Part shown: piece after piece, positions 6,309-8,040 of the stretch | Position numbering within the stretch: the first letter of the stretch is position 1 | Layout of the letters: every line of letters starts with the position of its first letter | Assembly: GCA_030699345.1 (NCBI GenBank) | Contig: JAUYMX010000123.1 | Location: 1-8,040 of the forward strand | Source: Methylococcaceae bacterium | GTDB taxonomy: Bacteria > Pseudomonadota > Gammaproteobacteria > Methylococcales > Methylomonadaceae | DNA length: 8,040 bases | Reading direction: 5' to 3' | The notes under the pieces: generated by a model | The model's database searches: none | What the model saw: the letters and a program-made list of their open reading frames with translations, nothing else | Told to the model about the DNA's origin: nothing | Made by a program: the position numbers and the translations under genes

Positions 6309-7550
6309 TCATTCCGGCAACTGCCGAGCCAATAGCTGCAAAGGATGCTCTACCTTGGTCCCAGCGACGCTGAGAAATACTCCGCAACCAAAATTACTGC
6401 TGACTACCTGATCCGCTTCAGCTGAACTGATAGCTTGAAGCTTCAACTCGCGTAATTGCTCGGCATTGTCGGGATGCGTCAGCATGTAGCTGCCGCCCGC
6501 GCCGCAACAGATGTGATTGTCGGCCAGCGGGATGATTGTTAAATCAGGAATTTTCTGCAGCAGCGCATAAACGCTTTGCTGGTTTTTGAAGACGTTGCGC
6601 TGGCTGCACGGCTCATGCACTGCGATTTTCAGGTTAGCTGATATTAGTTGCAAATCATCTGGCCAGTGACTTAGCAAGAAGTCGTTAATGTCCTGCAAAC
6701 GCTGCTGGAATAGTTGTCCTGCTTCATCACTACGTTGATATTCGCTGAGCATCGCCCCGCAACCACTGGCGGTGTGAATTACGGCATCGACGTCTAACCC
6801 GTTAAACACGGCGATGTTGTTATCGATTAAACCGGCGGCCGACTGGCCGTTATGCTGGTGTATCGCCCCGCAGCAGCCTTGTTGCGGCGGCACCAACACT
6901 TCATAACCGATCACGTTAAGCAGTTTGATCGCCGCCAATAAAGTCTCTCTATCAAAATGTTCAGCGATACAACCGGTGAATAAAGCAACCCGGCCGCGCG
7001 GCGTGACGCTAGCCGGATAGCTGGCGGCCAATGCCTGCAACGCAGGCGTACCAAGTAAAACTTCGGCTTCCGCTAAACCCAGCTTTTTCAGCAAGCCGCT
7101 AAGCTGCAACGGTTTTTGTAGGCCTGATTTTAGATAAACCGCCAGCCAAGGCATTAACCGCGTCCGCCAGGGTTTGTTTGCAATTAAGCGTAACGCCAGT
7201 TTCGCTAGTCGGGTTGGCGTGGTCTTTAATTGGGCTTGAGCCTGATCGAATAACTGCCCGTAAGCCATCCGGCTTGGACAAACGGTTTCGCAAGCCCGGC
7301 ATTGCAGGCAGTTATCCAGATGCTTGCGTTCTTCATCGCTGATCGGCAGATTTTCAACCAGCACTTTACTGAGGGTACGTATACGGCGACGCGGAGTTTC
7401 CTCGTCGATCTGGAATAAACGAAAAGTCGGGCAACTGCTGACACAAACACCACAACGCATACATTCGCTTGCTTCGGGTATATACGGGCCAGTCGATTCG
7501 GACATTGTTGCTATAGGTTCGTCGCAATCAAACTCCATATAGTCGAACAC
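6309..7550 (-). CDS. glcF: GlcF-like (Fe-S)-binding protein, probable glycolate oxidase iron-sulfur subunit
   Basis: A 413-residue protein matching the layout of E. coli GlcF (about 407 residues). Two N-terminal 4Fe-4S ferredoxin motifs are present: C30-x2-C33-x2-C36-x3-C40-P and C81-x2-C84-x2-C87-x3-C91-P. Two CCG (cysteine-rich) domains follow: C194 in FTGC, C226-C227-G, C264 in TASGCGA; then C315 in HEPC, C348-C349-G (ICCGAGGSYMLTHP) and C389 in FGCG. In this family the Fe-S subunit carries electrons from the FAD subunits (GlcD/GlcE) to the membrane quinone pool during oxidation of glycolate to glyoxylate. GTG 7550 was chosen because GGAGG sits 6 bases before it; ATG 7538 and ATG 7505 have no such site. 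It overlaps nothing but starts one base after the preceding stop, so translation is coupled. A related 2-hydroxyacid (D-lactate type) dehydrogenase subunit is the main alternative, since GlcD and GlcE are not in the window. Confidence 0.88.
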   Translation of the reverse strand: MFDYMEFDCDEPIATMSESTGPYIPEASECMRCGVCVSSCPTFRLFQIDEETPRRRIRTLSKVLVENLPISDEERKHLDNCLQCRACETVCPSRMAYGQLFDQAQAQLKTTPTRLAKLALRLIANKPWRTRLMPWLAVYLKSGLQKPLQLSGLLKKLGLAEAEVLLGTPALQALAASYPASVTPRGRVALFTGCIAEHFDRETLLAAIKLLNVIGYEVLVPPQQGCCGAIHQHNGQSAAGLIDNNIAVFNGLDVDAVIHTASGCGAMLSEYQRSDEAGQLFQQRLQDINDFLLSHWPDDLQLISANLKIAVHEPCSQRNVFKNQQSVYALLQKIPDLTIIPLADNHICCGAGGSYMLTHPDNAEQLRELKLQAISSAEADQVVSSNFGCGVFLSVAGTKVEHPLQLLARQLPE

Positions 7551-7551
7551 T

Positions 7552-7995
7552 TCAGCCCTCCATCACCTTGACATAAGCGCGGCGCAGCAACTCCATTTCC
7601 GCAGGTGGCCTGCCGCGCAGTTCCGGCAAGGTTCTCAGCTTACAATCACGGCTTTGCATCAGTTTATGAGGCGGATCAAGCAATTTGAAGCGCGCCATGT
7701 AAACGGTAACAATGCCGCCGGGCGTATCGATTTGTTCGTAAAATCCCGGCTCAGCGTGCAGTAGATCATTGTCCAATTGCAGTAATTGATTCATGGCGTT
7801 GACCAACATGGAGGGATGAACGCTGACTTTGCTCTCTTCGAATTCTTCAGGCTCCAATGCGCTGGATAACAACGGCAATGGCTCCGGAAAACAGATGCTG
7901 CCGTTGCTGTGCTGAGCGAACAGCATCAAGGCGCTGATGTCGCCTTTGTAGAGCAGCAGCAATCGGTGGTTATTGAATACGTTGTTGAGTGACAT
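7552..7995 (-). CDS. Unrecognised 147-residue protein in the glcF operon
   Basis: I do not recognise this protein and assign no function. It appears soluble: a strand-rich start (HRLLLLYKGDISALMLFA at 10-27), an acidic middle (LEPEEFEESKVSVHPSML), a helix NAMNQLLQLDNDLLHAE and a mixed segment PGGIVTVYMARFKLLDPP. The C-terminal tail LPELRGRPPAEMELLRRAY is basic. No cysteine cluster, nucleotide-binding motif, signal peptide or membrane segment is seen. Its TGA is one base from the glcF GTG, and its 3' end carries the glcF Shine-Dalgarno, so it is co-expressed and probably linked to the same oxidation pathway, perhaps in assembly or control (inference). The ATG at 7993-7995 has a weak Shine-Dalgarno and the frame stays open to the window edge, so a start further upstream cannot be excluded. 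Confidence 0.75.
   Translation of the reverse strand: MSLNNVFNNHRLLLLYKGDISALMLFAQHSNGSICFPEPLPLLSSALEPEEFEESKVSVHPSMLVNAMNQLLQLDNDLLHAEPGFYEQIDTPGGIVTVYMARFKLLDPPHKLMQSRDCKLRTLPELRGRPPAEMELLRRAYVKVMEG
7557..7561 (-). promoter_or_regulatory. Shine-Dalgarno deciding the GTG start of glcF
   Basis: On the minus strand GGAGG lies inside the last codons of the preceding gene, 6 bases before the GTG at 7548-7550. The two later in-frame ATG codons have no comparable site, so this favours the GTG start. Confidence 0.7.
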
Positions 7996-7999
7996 AATT

Positions 8000-8040
8000 T
8001 CAGTGATGTGCAGAGTAATTGTCCCATAGCGGCTTATAGC
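8000..8040 (-). CDS. Possible C-terminal end of an upstream operon gene (partial)
   Basis: On the minus strand one frame is open from the window edge to a TGA at 8000-8002, giving YKPLWDNYSAHH as a possible protein end. The stop lies 4 bases before the ATG of the 147-residue gene, a spacing usual inside operons. Only 12 codons are visible, so it may be chance. A glycolate oxidase flavin subunit would be expected near here, but these residues do not look like a typical GlcD or GlcE end. Confidence 0.3.
   Translation of the reverse strand, partial: YKPLWDNYSAHH

Overview
The window looks like chromosomal DNA of a gammaproteobacterium. YaeQ, a YkgJ-type cysteine-cluster protein, an exported catalase-peroxidase and a GlcF-type iron-sulfur protein all fit that assignment. 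Two kinds of dispersed palindromic repeat are present: one of the GTAGGGTGGATAAGC type, and one built on CTTCGACAAGCTCAG / CTGAGC-TGTCGAAG arms. I associate these with methanotroph-like (Methylococcales) and related genomes, but that finer placement is inference. No rRNA, tRNA, CRISPR array or transposase gene was seen.

Left part (1-1615, + strand): a tightly packed two-gene unit. The first gene runs in from beyond the left edge, is rich in predicted helix and was not recognised. One base after its stop begins a 298-residue protein with a C-terminal Toprim signature (VVEN, then SDMDPKG). This is the acid pattern of topoisomerase VI A / Spo11 and of the Wadjet nuclease JetD (MksG in Mks systems). 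It is the best candidate for an unusual, perhaps defence- or DNA-topology-related, system, and its defining partners probably lie upstream of the window.

Middle-left (1616-3505): a REP-like palindrome (1688-1754), then two minus-strand housekeeping-type genes, a YkgJ-family cysteine-cluster protein (1903-2412) and YaeQ (2583-3110). A 395-base gene-free stretch follows, most of it a 154-base MITE-like element with nested inverted repeats, ending about 67 bases before katG.

Middle (3506-5813): a full-length catalase-peroxidase with a Sec-type signal peptide, so a predicted periplasmic KatG. All catalytic and adduct residues are present, and a rho-independent terminator follows.

Right part (5799-8040, - strand): a probable operon read right to left. 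It holds possibly the last codons of an upstream gene, an unrecognised 147-residue protein, a GlcF-like two-cluster Fe-S/CCG protein starting at GTG, and a GNAT acetyltransferase broken by an apparent one-base deletion. The rebuilt stop codon of the GNAT gene lies inside the katG terminator, so the two convergent transcription units share that hairpin. GlcF would pass electrons from the flavin subunits of glycolate (or a related 2-hydroxyacid) oxidation; those subunits are not in the window.
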